Origin: UBA966 sp046350355
GTDB taxonomy: Bacteria > Planctomycetota > Phycisphaerae > Phycisphaerales > SM1A02
DNA: 64,000 bases
Reading direction: 5' to 3'
Assembly: GCA_046350355.1 (NCBI GenBank)
Contig: JAXMAN010000002.1
Location: forward strand, 434,001 to 498,000
A program made the translations under genes and the position numbers. Under the pieces are notes generated by a model. It was not told where the DNA came from and searched no databases. It saw only the letters and a list, made by a program, of their open reading frames with translations. Of the stretch, positions 43,289 through 51,109 are shown piece after piece. Numbering within the stretch: position 1 is the stretch's first letter; each line of letters starts with the position of its first letter.

Positions 43289-45034
43289 ATGCGCCTGGCG
43301 CTCGTCCAGTTCGACGCCGTCGTCGGCGACATCGCCGGCAACGCGCAGCGCATCGCCCAGCGCGCGGCCGAAGCCGCGGCGCGGGGCGCGGACGCCGTCG
43401 CCTTCCCCGAACTCGCCCTCTGCGGCTACCCGCCGCGCGATCTCCTGCAGCGGCAGGGGATCGCCGCCGCGTGCGAGGCCGCGCTGACGCGCATCGCGCA
43501 GGCGGTCGCCGCCTCCGGTCCCGCCGGCGCGCGCGCCGCGGTGCTCGTGGGCGCGCCGCGCGCCGTGGGCACCGCGGAGCTCCCGCTCGCCAACGGCATC
43601 GCGCTGCTGCGCGGCGGCGCCATCGAGGCGTGGTACGAGAAGCGCCTCCTCCCCGACTACGACGTCTTCGACGAGCCGCGCCACTTCCGCGCGGGCGCCG
43701 CGCCGCTGGTCTTCGAGTGCGCCGGCGCGCGCATCGGCGTCGGCCTCTGCGAGGACCTCTGGCGCGCGCACGACGTCGGCCGCGACGCGCTCGCACAGCG
43801 CTACGGCGCCGCGGACGATCCGCTCGCCGAGGCAGTCGCCGCGGGCGCGCAGGCGATCGTCGTGCTCTCCGCGAGCCCCTTCGCCGCGGGCAAGCCCGCG
43901 CGCCACGCCGCGCTGGTCGCGCAGGCCGCGGCGCGCCTGCGCGTGCCGGTGGCGAGCATCAACGCCGCGGGCGCGGACGACGACCTGCTCTTCGACGCCG
44001 ACGCGCGCGTGGCGTATCCCGACGGCCGCGCGATCGCCGCGCCGCGGTGGCAGGAAGCGACGCTGACCGCGACGCTGCCCGCGGATCCGGCGGCGGGCGC
44101 GGGCGCGGGCGACGCCACCGCCACCGCCACCGCCACCACTCCCGACCCCGACGCCGACACCGCCGACCGCTGGCACGCGCTCGTCGCGGCCATCGCCGGC
44201 TACTTCCGCAAGACCGGCCACCGCCAGGCGCTGCTGGGCCTCTCCGGCGGCATCGACAGCGCGCTCGTGGGCGCGCTCGCCGCCGCCGCGCTCGGCGGGC
44301 CGCAGGTGCTGGGCGTGCTCATGCCCAGCCGCTACAGCAGCGAAGGCTCGCGCGCGGACGCGGTCGACCTCGCGCGCCGGTGCGGGATGCGCACGATGGA
44401 GCTCTCGATCGAGCCCGCGCACGCCTCGCTCGCCGCGCACCTGGAGCAGCACCTGCGCGCCGCGGGGCTCGGCGGCCTGCAGGGGCTCGCCGACGAGAAC
44501 CTGCAGTCGCGCCTGCGCGGGCTGCAGCTCATGGCGCTCTCCAACGCCACGGGCGCGCTCGTGCTCGCCACCGGCAACAAGAGCGAGTACGCCGTCGGCT
44601 ACTCCACGCTCTACGGCGACATGTGCGGCGCGCTCGCGCCCATCGGCGATCTCCTGAAGACGCAGGTGTGGGCGCTCTCGCGCTGGGCCAACCAGCACCA
44701 CGCGGCGCTGGGCTTCGCGCAGCCGCCGATCCCGCAGCCGAGCATCGACAAGCCGCCGAGCGCGGAGCTGCGCCCGGACCAGACCGACCAGGACACGCTT
44801 CCACCCTACGAGCAGCTCGACGCGATCGTGCAAGGCTGGGTCGAGCAGGAGCGCTCGGTGGAGGCGATCGTCGCGCAGACCGGCATCGCGCGCGAGGTCG
44901 TCGAGCGCTGGACGCGCGCCATCGACCTGGCGCAGTACAAGCGCGCGCAGGCGCCGGTGATTCCCAAGCTCAGCGCGCGCGCCTTTGGCCCGGGCCGCCG
45001 GCTTCCGATCGTGGCGCGCTGGCGCCCGACCTGA
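43289..45034 (+). CDS. nadE: Glutamine-dependent NAD+ synthetase
   Basis: 581 aa. The N-terminal nitrilase-type glutaminase (1 to about 260) has Glu in FPELALCGYPPRD, Lys in WYEKRLLPDYDVFDE and Cys in GVGLCEDLW. The C-terminal synthetase domain (about 290-560) has the ATP pyrophosphatase loop LGLSGGIDSAL and TGNKSEYAVGYSTLYGDMCG. It amidates nicotinate adenine dinucleotide with ammonia from glutamine. A Thr/Ala/Pro-rich linker joins the halves. The 3' end overlaps the convergent phosphatase gene by 65 nt. Confidence 0.97.
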   Translation: MRLALVQFDAVVGDIAGNAQRIAQRAAEAAARGADAVAFPELALCGYPPRDLLQRQGIAAACEAALTRIAQAVAASGPAGARAAVLVGAPRAVGTAELPLANGIALLRGGAIEAWYEKRLLPDYDVFDEPRHFRAGAAPLVFECAGARIGVGLCEDLWRAHDVGRDALAQRYGAADDPLAEAVAAGAQAIVVLSASPFAAGKPARHAALVAQAAARLRVPVASINAAGADDDLLFDADARVAYPDGRAIAAPRWQEATLTATLPADPAAGAGAGDATATATATTPDPDADTADRWHALVAAIAGYFRKTGHRQALLGLSGGIDSALVGALAAAALGGPQVLGVLMPSRYSSEGSRADAVDLARRCGMRTMELSIEPAHASLAAHLEQHLRAAGLGGLQGLADENLQSRLRGLQLMALSNATGALVLATGNKSEYAVGYSTLYGDMCGALAPIGDLLKTQVWALSRWANQHHAALGFAQPPIPQPSIDKPPSAELRPDQTDQDTLPPYEQLDAIVQGWVEQERSVEAIVAQTGIAREVVERWTRAIDLAQYKRAQAPVIPKLSARAFGPGRRLPIVARWRPT

Positions 45035-45806
45035 CGCCGCGGAAGGCCGAAGGAAGCTCGATTCCAGGCATCGGCGTCGTGCGTGCGGGCACCTGCAGGA
45101 TCTGGTCCGCCTCGATGCAGTACGCGGTGAGCGTCCCGCCGTACGCGCAGCCGGTGTCGATGTTGGCGAAGTAGGGCGTGCCGTCCTTGCGGCGCAGCAC
45201 GATCGGATCGCGCGTGGGCCGGTGGCCGACGACGATGAGCCCGTCGCGTCCGTCGTAGCGCTCCCACCAGTTGGGCTCGCCTTCGGCAGCCTTCAGGTGT
45301 GTCTTGACGTCGTCGGGGGTGCGCTCGACGCCGAGCTTCGTGTCGATGCCCGCGTGCACGACCGTCCACAGCCCGCGCGGGTGGCGCACCTCGATGCGGT
45401 CGCACGCCTCGGTGAGGAGCCAGGTCGCCTCGCGCAGGTAGCCCGCGCGCTGCAGCAGCTCCACCGCGACGCGCTCGGTGCGCGGCAGCAGGTCGAGCCC
45501 CGCGCCCGCCTGCATGCGCACGATCGCGCCCAGCAGCCGGATGTCGTGGTTGCCGCAGACCAGGTCGACGCGCCCGCCGCCCGCGCGGCGGTCCAGGATC
45601 GCGCGCACGACGCGGCCGGGCTCGGGGCCCTTGGTGAAGAGGTCGCCCACGAAGACGATGCGCGCGCCGGGGAACCAGCGTTCCACGAGCGCCAGCAGCG
45701 TCTCGAGCTCCTCCCCGCATCCGTGGACATCGCCCACGACGACGGTATGCGTGCGTGCCGGCGCGCTCCGCGCGCCCTCGATTCGGCCGTCCATGGCCTT
45801 CACCAT
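44970..45806 (-). CDS. Metallophosphoesterase (ApaH/PPP-like)
   Basis: 278-aa calcineurin-fold phosphatase. Metal-binding blocks in order: GDVHGC (about residues 24-29), GDLFTKGP (PPP-type GDxxDRGP with changed middle), GNHD, a VVHAG histidine and GHRPTRDP. It could be a protein phosphatase or a symmetrical diadenosine tetraphosphatase; sequence alone does not decide. The start is ATG 45806 or 45794. The C-terminal tail is Arg/Pro-rich where it overlaps nadE antisense. Confidence 0.88.
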   Translation of the reverse strand: MVKAMDGRIEGARSAPARTHTVVVGDVHGCGEELETLLALVERWFPGARIVFVGDLFTKGPEPGRVVRAILDRRAGGGRVDLVCGNHDIRLLGAIVRMQAGAGLDLLPRTERVAVELLQRAGYLREATWLLTEACDRIEVRHPRGLWTVVHAGIDTKLGVERTPDDVKTHLKAAEGEPNWWERYDGRDGLIVVGHRPTRDPIVLRRKDGTPYFANIDTGCAYGGTLTAYCIEADQILQVPARTTPMPGIELPSAFRGVRSGASAPRSEAGGPGQRRAR

Positions 45807-45861
45807 GCGCGCAGTCTCCCACGCCGGGGCGGCGCTTTCCAGCCGCTTCGCCGCGGATCCG

Positions 45862-45867
45862 TAGAAT
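45862..45867 (+). promoter_or_regulatory. -10 element (TAGAAT) for mutL
   Basis: TAGAAT ends 9 nt before the mutL ATG. No matching -35 is seen 16-18 bp upstream. A leader of two or three bases is implied. Confidence 0.5.
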
Positions 45868-45876
45868 TCGCCCGCG

Positions 45877-47673
45877 ATGCCGATCCGCGTCCTTCCCCGC
45901 CTGCTCGTGGACCAGATCGCCGCCGGCGAGGTGGTCGAGCGGCCCGCGAGCGTCGTGAAGGAGCTCGTGGAGAACGCCCTCGACGCGGGGGCGCGGCGCA
46001 TCGAGGTCTCCATCGAGGGTGGCGGGGCCGACCGCATCGCGGTCGCGGACGATGGCGGGGGGATTCCCCCCGCGGAATTGCCGCTCGCCGTCGCAAGCCA
46101 CGCCACGAGCAAGCTTTCCAGCGCGGAGGATCTCGCGGCGATCGCCACGCTGGGCTTCCGCGGAGAAGCGCTTGCGTCGATCGCCTCCGTCAGCCGCCTG
46201 GCGATCGTCAGCCGCGTCCCGCAGAGCGACGCGGGCGCGCGCCTGGAGGTCGAAGGGGGCGCGATGGGCGAGGTGCGTCCCGCCGCGGCGCCCCCCGGCA
46301 CCGTGGTGGAAGTCCGGCAGCTCTTCTTCAACACCCCCGCGCGCCGCAAGTTCCTGCGCAGTGCGACCGCCGAGCAGGGGCGCGTCCAGGAGACGCTCGA
46401 AGCCCTCGCCCTCTGCCGCCCCGGCGTCGCCTTCCGCTTCGTCTCCGAGGGACGCACGCGGCTGGACCTGCCCGCCGTGGACGATCCGCGCGCGCGCGTC
46501 CAGGCCGTGCTCGGCGACGCGCTGCAGGAGGATCCGCTGCTCGTGGACGCGATGGTCGAGACCGACCACGGCCCGGTGACGCTCTGGGGCCTCGCCGCGC
46601 GCCCCGCCGCCGCGCGCAGCACCGGCCGCGCGCTGCGCTTCGCCCTCAACGGGCGCGCCGTCCTCGACCGCACGCTGCTGCATGCGGTGAAGGAGGCGTA
46701 CCGCGGGCTCGTCGATCCCGGCCGCACGCCGCCCGCGTTCCTGGCGCTCGAGATGGATCCGCGGCTGGTGGACGTGAACGTCCATCCGGCCAAGACCGAG
46801 GTGCGATTCCGCCAGCCCAGCCTCGTGCACCAGCTCGTGATGCGCTCGGTGCGCGACGCGCTGCGCGCGGCGGACCTGGTGCCGGCGTTCCTGCTGGGTG
46901 GTGGGGCGGGGACGAGCGCCGCCGCCGTCGCCGCCGCCGCGCCGGCGCACGCGCATCGGCTGGTGCCGGCGGGGCTGGGCGAGCGTCTGGCGGGGCTCGC
47001 GCCCGCGCCAAGCGCGCCGGTCGTGGAGGTCGCGCCCGCCGCGCACGCCGCGCCCCTCGCCACGCCCACTGCCGACCCCATGCTCCACGCCAACCGCACC
47101 GCGCGGCGCGTGATGCAGGTGCACGGCAGCTACCTCGTCGTCGAGGACGCGCAGGGGATCCTCATCGTCGACCAGCACGCGCTCCACGAGCGCGCCATGT
47201 TCGAGGAGCTGCAGACGCGCGTCGCCGCCGCGCCGCTGGAGTCGCAGCGCATGCTGCTGCCGACGGTCGTCCCCGTCGACGCGCGCGCCGCCGAGGCGGT
47301 CGAGGCCGCCGCGCCGCTGCTCGCGCGCATCGGCATCGAGGCGACCGCCGCGGGCCCGCGCGCCGTCGCGGTGCACGCGTACCCGACCTTCCTGCTCGGG
47401 CGCCGCGTCGCCCCCGAGGAGTTCCTCCCCGCGCTGCTCGAGCGCGTCGCCGACGAGGGCGCGCTCGACTTCGAGGCCGCGCTCCACGAGACCCTCGACA
47501 TGATGGCGTGCAAGGCCGCGGTGAAGGCGGGGGACCGCCTGACGACGGTGGAGATCGAGGCGCTGCTGGACCTGCGCGAGCGCATCGAGCGCGGCAGCGC
47601 CTGCCCGCACGGGCGTCCGACGACGCTGCGCCTGAGCATGCGCGACCTCGAGCGCAACTTCGGGAGGGCGTGA
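45877..47673 (+). CDS. mutL: DNA mismatch repair protein MutL
   Basis: 598 aa. The GHKL ATPase motifs are complete: KELVENALDAGA (about 28-39), VADDGGGIP (57-65), HATSKL and TLGFRGEALASI (91-102). The C-terminal domain carries the endonuclease motif DQHA-x2-E-x4-E as DQHALHERAMFEE at about 432-444, plus ACKAAVKAG and CPHGRP (576-581). It should therefore nick DNA itself, as in bacteria without MutH. An Ala/Pro-rich linker separates the halves. The next gene starts 3 nt after its stop. Confidence 0.97.
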   Translation: MPIRVLPRLLVDQIAAGEVVERPASVVKELVENALDAGARRIEVSIEGGGADRIAVADDGGGIPPAELPLAVASHATSKLSSAEDLAAIATLGFRGEALASIASVSRLAIVSRVPQSDAGARLEVEGGAMGEVRPAAAPPGTVVEVRQLFFNTPARRKFLRSATAEQGRVQETLEALALCRPGVAFRFVSEGRTRLDLPAVDDPRARVQAVLGDALQEDPLLVDAMVETDHGPVTLWGLAARPAAARSTGRALRFALNGRAVLDRTLLHAVKEAYRGLVDPGRTPPAFLALEMDPRLVDVNVHPAKTEVRFRQPSLVHQLVMRSVRDALRAADLVPAFLLGGGAGTSAAAVAAAAPAHAHRLVPAGLGERLAGLAPAPSAPVVEVAPAAHAAPLATPTADPMLHANRTARRVMQVHGSYLVVEDAQGILIVDQHALHERAMFEELQTRVAAAPLESQRMLLPTVVPVDARAAEAVEAAAPLLARIGIEATAAGPRAVAVHAYPTFLLGRRVAPEEFLPALLERVADEGALDFEAALHETLDMMACKAAVKAGDRLTTVEIEALLDLRERIERGSACPHGRPTTLRLSMRDLERNFGRA

Positions 47674-47676
47674 GCG

Positions 47677-48546
47677 ATGCCCGCCGCACGCATCCTGGAC
47701 GAATGGGTCGAGGCCGCTCGCTCGGGCGTGGGCTTCGAGGCCGCGGGCGAGTGGGGCGACCTCTCGGGCATGCTCGTCTACGCGGCGCCGCCGCAGCGGG
47801 GCGGTCTCTTTCGCCGCGCGCCCGCGCCCACCGCGCCGACGGTCGCGCTCATCGCGCCGCAGGCACCGGGGCTCGAGCAGGCCGAGGAGGCCGCGCATGT
47901 CGAGGACGCGCTCGCCGCGGGGCTGCTGCGCGCGGGCGTGCATGTCGCGCGCGCGCGCTCGCTGCGCCTGGCGACGCCCGCCGAGATTGATCCGCTCGCG
48001 TGGGTCGACGCGATCGTGCACGCGCAGCACGCGGCGACCTCGCTGGTCGCGGGCGCGCGCCCCGCGCTGGCGGGCGCCTGGCTCGCGGGCGCGGCGTGCG
48101 CGCTCGCCGTCGCGCGCCGCGAGGAGCTCGCCTTCGTCGTGCTCGCGGGCGCGCCCGCGGCGGAGGTCATGAGCCGCCGCACCGCGGAGAACGAGGACGA
48201 TCCCGCGTGGGAGGCCTCGCCGACGCTGCGCCTGGTGGACGCGCTCGCCGCGCTGCAGCCGCTGCAGGCGATCACGATGCAGCCGCGCCCGGTGCTGCTG
48301 GTGCAGGGCTCTTGCGACGAATCGCTCCCCGCGGCGCACCTGGAATCCTGGCGTTCCGCGCTCGCCGCCGCCGGACGCCCCGCCGAGGGCGTCGAGGTGG
48401 CCTTCGCCGACAGCTTCTTCCGGATGCTCGAGGACGGGGGCGCGCCCGACCGGGAGAGCGACGAGGGCCAGGCGCTCCTGGCCGACGCCGTCGCCGAGTG
48501 GACCGCGCGCACGCTCAGCGCGGCGGCGGCTCGTCCGCCTCGGTGA
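47677..48546 (+). CDS. Alpha/beta-hydrolase-like protein with altered nucleophile elbow
   Basis: 289-aa protein. Strand-rich segments VALIAPQAPG, the AWVDAIVHA helix, VVLAGAPAAEV, VLLVQGSCDESLP and a late acidic/His region follow an alpha/beta-hydrolase layout. The expected GxSxG elbow would lie in GAWLAGAACAL, where no serine is present, so classical catalysis is doubtful. It could be a non-catalytic relative or use another residue. It starts 3 nt after mutL (ribosome-binding CGGGAGGG) and is probably co-transcribed. It overlaps the ferredoxin-like gene by 32 nt at its 3' end. Confidence 0.6.
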   Translation: MPAARILDEWVEAARSGVGFEAAGEWGDLSGMLVYAAPPQRGGLFRRAPAPTAPTVALIAPQAPGLEQAEEAAHVEDALAAGLLRAGVHVARARSLRLATPAEIDPLAWVDAIVHAQHAATSLVAGARPALAGAWLAGAACALAVARREELAFVVLAGAPAAEVMSRRTAENEDDPAWEASPTLRLVDALAALQPLQAITMQPRPVLLVQGSCDESLPAAHLESWRSALAAAGRPAEGVEVAFADSFFRMLEDGGAPDRESDEGQALLADAVAEWTARTLSAAAARPPR

Positions 48547-48733
48547 CGACGCGCACGAAGACCGTCTCGCCGGTGCGCAGCATGCGGCGCACGTAGGGGG
48601 CGCAGAGTCCGCACCCGGTGCCGCAGCGAAATTCGCGCTGCACCGCGTCGAAGTCGCGCACGCCGCGCTCCTGGCACCAGCGGTGCATCGCCTCGAAGCT
48701 CTGGCGATGGCAGACGCAGCGGTCGATGCGCAT
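48515..48733 (-). CDS. BFD-like [2Fe-2S]-binding protein
   Basis: 72-aa protein of the bacterioferritin-associated-ferredoxin-like family. Cys6 and Cys8 (CVCH) with Cys41 and Cys44 (GCGLC) match the CxC...CxxC ligands of a [2Fe-2S] cluster; Cys20 and Cys37 are extra. It starts 3 nt after the stop of the pseudopilin gene and is the last gene of the riboswitch-controlled operon. An electron-transfer role is expected; the partner is unknown. Confidence 0.85.
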   Translation of the reverse strand: MRIDRCVCHRQSFEAMHRWCQERGVRDFDAVQREFRCGTGCGLCAPYVRRMLRTGETVFVRVVTEADEPPPR

Positions 48734-48736
48734 CGC

Positions 48737-49522
48737 TCACGGACCTCCGTACGCGGCGTCGTCCTGCGAGAGGAAGCCGTTGGTGGGGAAGTCCAGCACC
48801 ATCGTCGCGAGCGCGTCCGTCGTGAGCTGCCCGCGGCAGGGATGCGCGACGCTCTCGACATGCCCGTCCAGGCATGCGACGCAGGTGCAGCCGTCCGCAT
48901 GGCGGAAGGCCTGCCCGCCCGCGCAGCAGACGGCGAGGTTGCCCTCGACGGTGTTCATCGGCGCGCGCATGTACTTGTTGGGGCCGCCGCGCCAGCCGCC
49001 ATCGCCCAGCAGCGCGACGCGGTCCGGGCGCGCGAAGCTCGTGATTGGCCGCCCCAGGCGCGCGGTGCGCCAGCCGTCGAGGGTCTGTCCGTCCGAGCCG
49101 AGCACCGGCGGCCCGCCCTCGGCGCCGATGTAGCTCGTGTTGTAGTTGTAGCCCGTGAAGGGCTCGGCGCCCTCCTGCGGCGGCGCGTCGTGGTCGGGGC
49201 AGCCCTGCACCGCCGAGGGCGCGTCGAGGTAGCTCCACAGCAGCCCCGGCACGAGCGCGCCCTGGCGCATCTGGTAGTCCCACGACGCAGTGCGCACCGT
49301 GCCCGACTCCTGGAAGTGCAGGATCGCCGCGGGCATCGCCTGGTTGTTGAGGTTGGCGTACGCGAAGGCCGCCGCGGTGAGCTGCCGCAGGTTCGACTGG
49401 CAGCGCGACTGCCGCGCCGCCGCGCCCGCCGCGCGCAGCCCCGGCAGGAGCATTCCCAGCAGCAGCGCGATCACCGCGCACACCACCAGCAGCTCCACGA
49501 TCGTGAAGGCGCGGCGCGTCAT
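48737..49522 (-). CDS. Prepilin-type N-terminal cleavage/methylation protein (pseudopilin-like)
   Basis: 261-aa protein. The N terminus MTRRAFTIVELLVVCAVIAL is a type IV prepilin signal: basic stretch, a Phe start for the mature protein, Glu5 and a long hydrophobic helix. The C-terminal HADGCTCVACLDGHVES resembles the H-x(n)-DG end common in planctomycete pseudopilins. Four cysteines cluster there. It should be processed by prepilin peptidase and assembled in or near a type II secretion-like machine. The start overlaps the upstream stop (ATGA). Confidence 0.9.
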   Translation of the reverse strand: MTRRAFTIVELLVVCAVIALLLGMLLPGLRAAGAAARQSRCQSNLRQLTAAAFAYANLNNQAMPAAILHFQESGTVRTASWDYQMRQGALVPGLLWSYLDAPSAVQGCPDHDAPPQEGAEPFTGYNYNTSYIGAEGGPPVLGSDGQTLDGWRTARLGRPITSFARPDRVALLGDGGWRGGPNKYMRAPMNTVEGNLAVCCAGGQAFRHADGCTCVACLDGHVESVAHPCRGQLTTDALATMVLDFPTNGFLSQDDAAYGGP

Positions 49523-50478
49523 GGCTGCGTCCCCCACGCACCCAGCAGGATGCCCAGGTCCGCGCCCGTCACCGCGCCGTCGCCGTCGAGGTCCGCCGCG
49601 CACGCGCACGGCCCCCAGCTCCCCAGCAGCGCGCCCAGGTCCGCGCCGTCGACGTCGCCGTCGCCGTCGAGGTCGCCGGCAACCGCCGCCGCGCGCACCG
49701 CGACCACCGCGTCGATCTCCGGCACCCACGCCGCGTCCGTCGGCACGCGGATGCGCACGAAGCGCGCGCTCGCGAGCCCGACGCTCGCGAGGTCGATGTT
49801 GGTCCCGCCCGCGCCGCCGCCGTAGGCCGCGACGACCGACTCGTAGTCCATCCACGCCAGCGAGTCTGGCGTCACCGCGGGATCGACCGGCCACGCGGGA
49901 TCCGTCGGCTCCGCGCCCGGACCCGGCGCGTACGGCCCGAGATCCACGAAGCCCATCGTGGGCAGCCCGCCGTCGGCGACCGCGCCGGGCACCGTGCGCC
50001 ACTCGACGCCGTCGGCGCTGAGCTCGACGATGCCGCCCTCGTCGAAGAGGTAGCCCGGCGCGCCCGCGGGATACGCCAGGTCGCCGAACATCGCGTTGCC
50101 GTAGACGATGAGGTCGACGCCGAAGGGATGCGCCGGATCGTCCGTCACCGGCTCGTCGAAGGCGAGCACGAGCGCGCCGCCGCGTCCGACGGAAACGACC
50201 TGCTCCGGCAGGTACGCCGGACGGAAGGGCGTCACCGCGCCTGCTTCGCTCCCGGTGCCGGTCATGCGCGCGGGCGGACCGAGCGCGCTCGCGGGCTGCT
50301 GGTACGAAAGGCCCGCGCCGGTGCCTGGCGTGTACGAGATCACCTGCGTCGCGCAGCGCATCGGCGGCAGCGCCATCGCTCTCGGTGCGAGCGCGCACGC
50401 GCACGCTCCCGCCCCCAGCGCGCACACCGCGTGCGCGCGCCTGCGCCAGCCTCCGCTGGCCCTCGCGTTGCTTGTCAT
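49519..50478 (-). CDS. Secreted surface protein with dockerin-like repeats, cobalamin-riboswitch controlled
   Basis: 319-aa exported protein. A signal region ends near ALAPRAMA (about residue 36). The central domain runs from VISYTPGTGAGLSYQQPASA through VSVGRGGALVLAFDEPV and FGVDLIVYGNAMFGD and is beta-rich. The C terminus has two Ca-binding dockerin-type units, DLDGDGDVDGADLGALLGSW and DLDGDGAVTGADLGILLGAW. No enzyme motif is seen. The gene is preceded by a B12 riboswitch and heads an operon with a pseudopilin and a BFD-like protein. Its control implies a role in corrinoid capture or response; this is inference. ATG 50478 is preferred over TTG 50496. Confidence 0.87.
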   Translation of the reverse strand: MTSNARASGGWRRRAHAVCALGAGACACALAPRAMALPPMRCATQVISYTPGTGAGLSYQQPASALGPPARMTGTGSEAGAVTPFRPAYLPEQVVSVGRGGALVLAFDEPVTDDPAHPFGVDLIVYGNAMFGDLAYPAGAPGYLFDEGGIVELSADGVEWRTVPGAVADGGLPTMGFVDLGPYAPGPGAEPTDPAWPVDPAVTPDSLAWMDYESVVAAYGGGAGGTNIDLASVGLASARFVRIRVPTDAAWVPEIDAVVAVRAAAVAGDLDGDGDVDGADLGALLGSWGPCACAADLDGDGAVTGADLGILLGAWGTQP

Positions 50479-50565
50479 GGAATCCGGGCTCCGCAATCCC
50501 GCTGGGCATGCGATGCCGCGGGTGGTCCTGTCGACCGGTGGAGCCCAAGTCGCGTGGGCGCGGTC

Positions 50566-50750
50566 GTGGCGCAGGCCGGTCTTCCGGCTCCGGGCAACCC
50601 CGTCGGCCTTCCCAGCCGCGCCCGTTGCAGGGCGGCCAGTGGCCTCGTGACGGGGGCGGGAGGCGCCTTCGCGCGACCCAGCCCGATACGGCGGCGCGTC
50701 CGCGGCGGCATTTCACCGCCTTCCCGAGCCGGAGCGAGGGCGGGGGAGCG
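50566..50750 (-). promoter_or_regulatory. Cobalamin (B12) riboswitch
   Basis: Read on the minus strand, conserved adenosylcobalamin-riboswitch blocks occur in order: GGGAAGGCGGTGAAATGCCG (GGTGAAA complement at 50711-50717), GCCACTGG (complement of 50636-50643), GGGAAGG (50607-50613) and the B12 box AGCCGGAAGACCGGCC (within 50571-50589). The start codon of the secreted protein follows the B12 box by about 90 nt. No U-tract terminator is seen, so translational control is likelier. Ends are approximate. Confidence 0.9.
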
Positions 50751-50871
50751 GACCGGCTCCCAGGACCTCGCACCGACCTCCTGCAGCACACTCGGCTGCA
50801 GACGCCTGCGCGGGGGCAGTGTAGCGAGCCACCCGCGCGGGCCCGGCGACCCGTCGCCGGGGGTGCGTTCG

Positions 50872-50901
50872 TTGACACCGGAGCCTCGGCTCCGATAGAT
50901 T
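50872..50901 (+). promoter_or_regulatory. Promoter with palindromic spacer for the secreted repeat protein
   Basis: TTGACA (50872-50877), an 18-bp spacer and TAGATT (50896-50901). The spacer contains a perfect inverted repeat CGGAGCC-TC-GGCTCCG (50879-50894), a good candidate operator. The coding start is about 200 nt downstream. Confidence 0.6.
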
Positions 50902-51109
50902 CGCGTTCCTTGGGGGCATCCCGGCCGGCCTCGGCCGCGTAGCGCACCACCGGTCCCGGTGGTCGCCGCGTCCGGCGCACCGGGTCCGCCGCCCGTTGAC
51001 GGGAGCAGCGCGACCGCTGGCTCCCTTCGTCCCGTCCGAATGCGGCCGCGCGACCACGGATGCGCGCCCGCCGCCCCGCCCGCAAGGGCTCACCCGAAGA
51101 GGACCTCCC
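50902..51109 (+). other. Long structured 5' leader, no gene
   Basis: About 208 nt between the promoter and the GTG of the secreted repeat protein. It contains several GC hairpins, for example CCACCG-GTCC-CGGTGG near 50947-50962. Short in-frame codons occur but no convincing gene. A GAAGAGGA ribosome-binding sequence lies 7 nt before the GTG. Confidence 0.45.

Noticed and set aside
44806..48900. 1364-codon open frame on the minus strand across nadE, phosphatase and mutL
   Set aside because: Shadow of conserved plus-strand genes; translation is compositionally biased and contains no family motif except where it partly follows the phosphatase frame.
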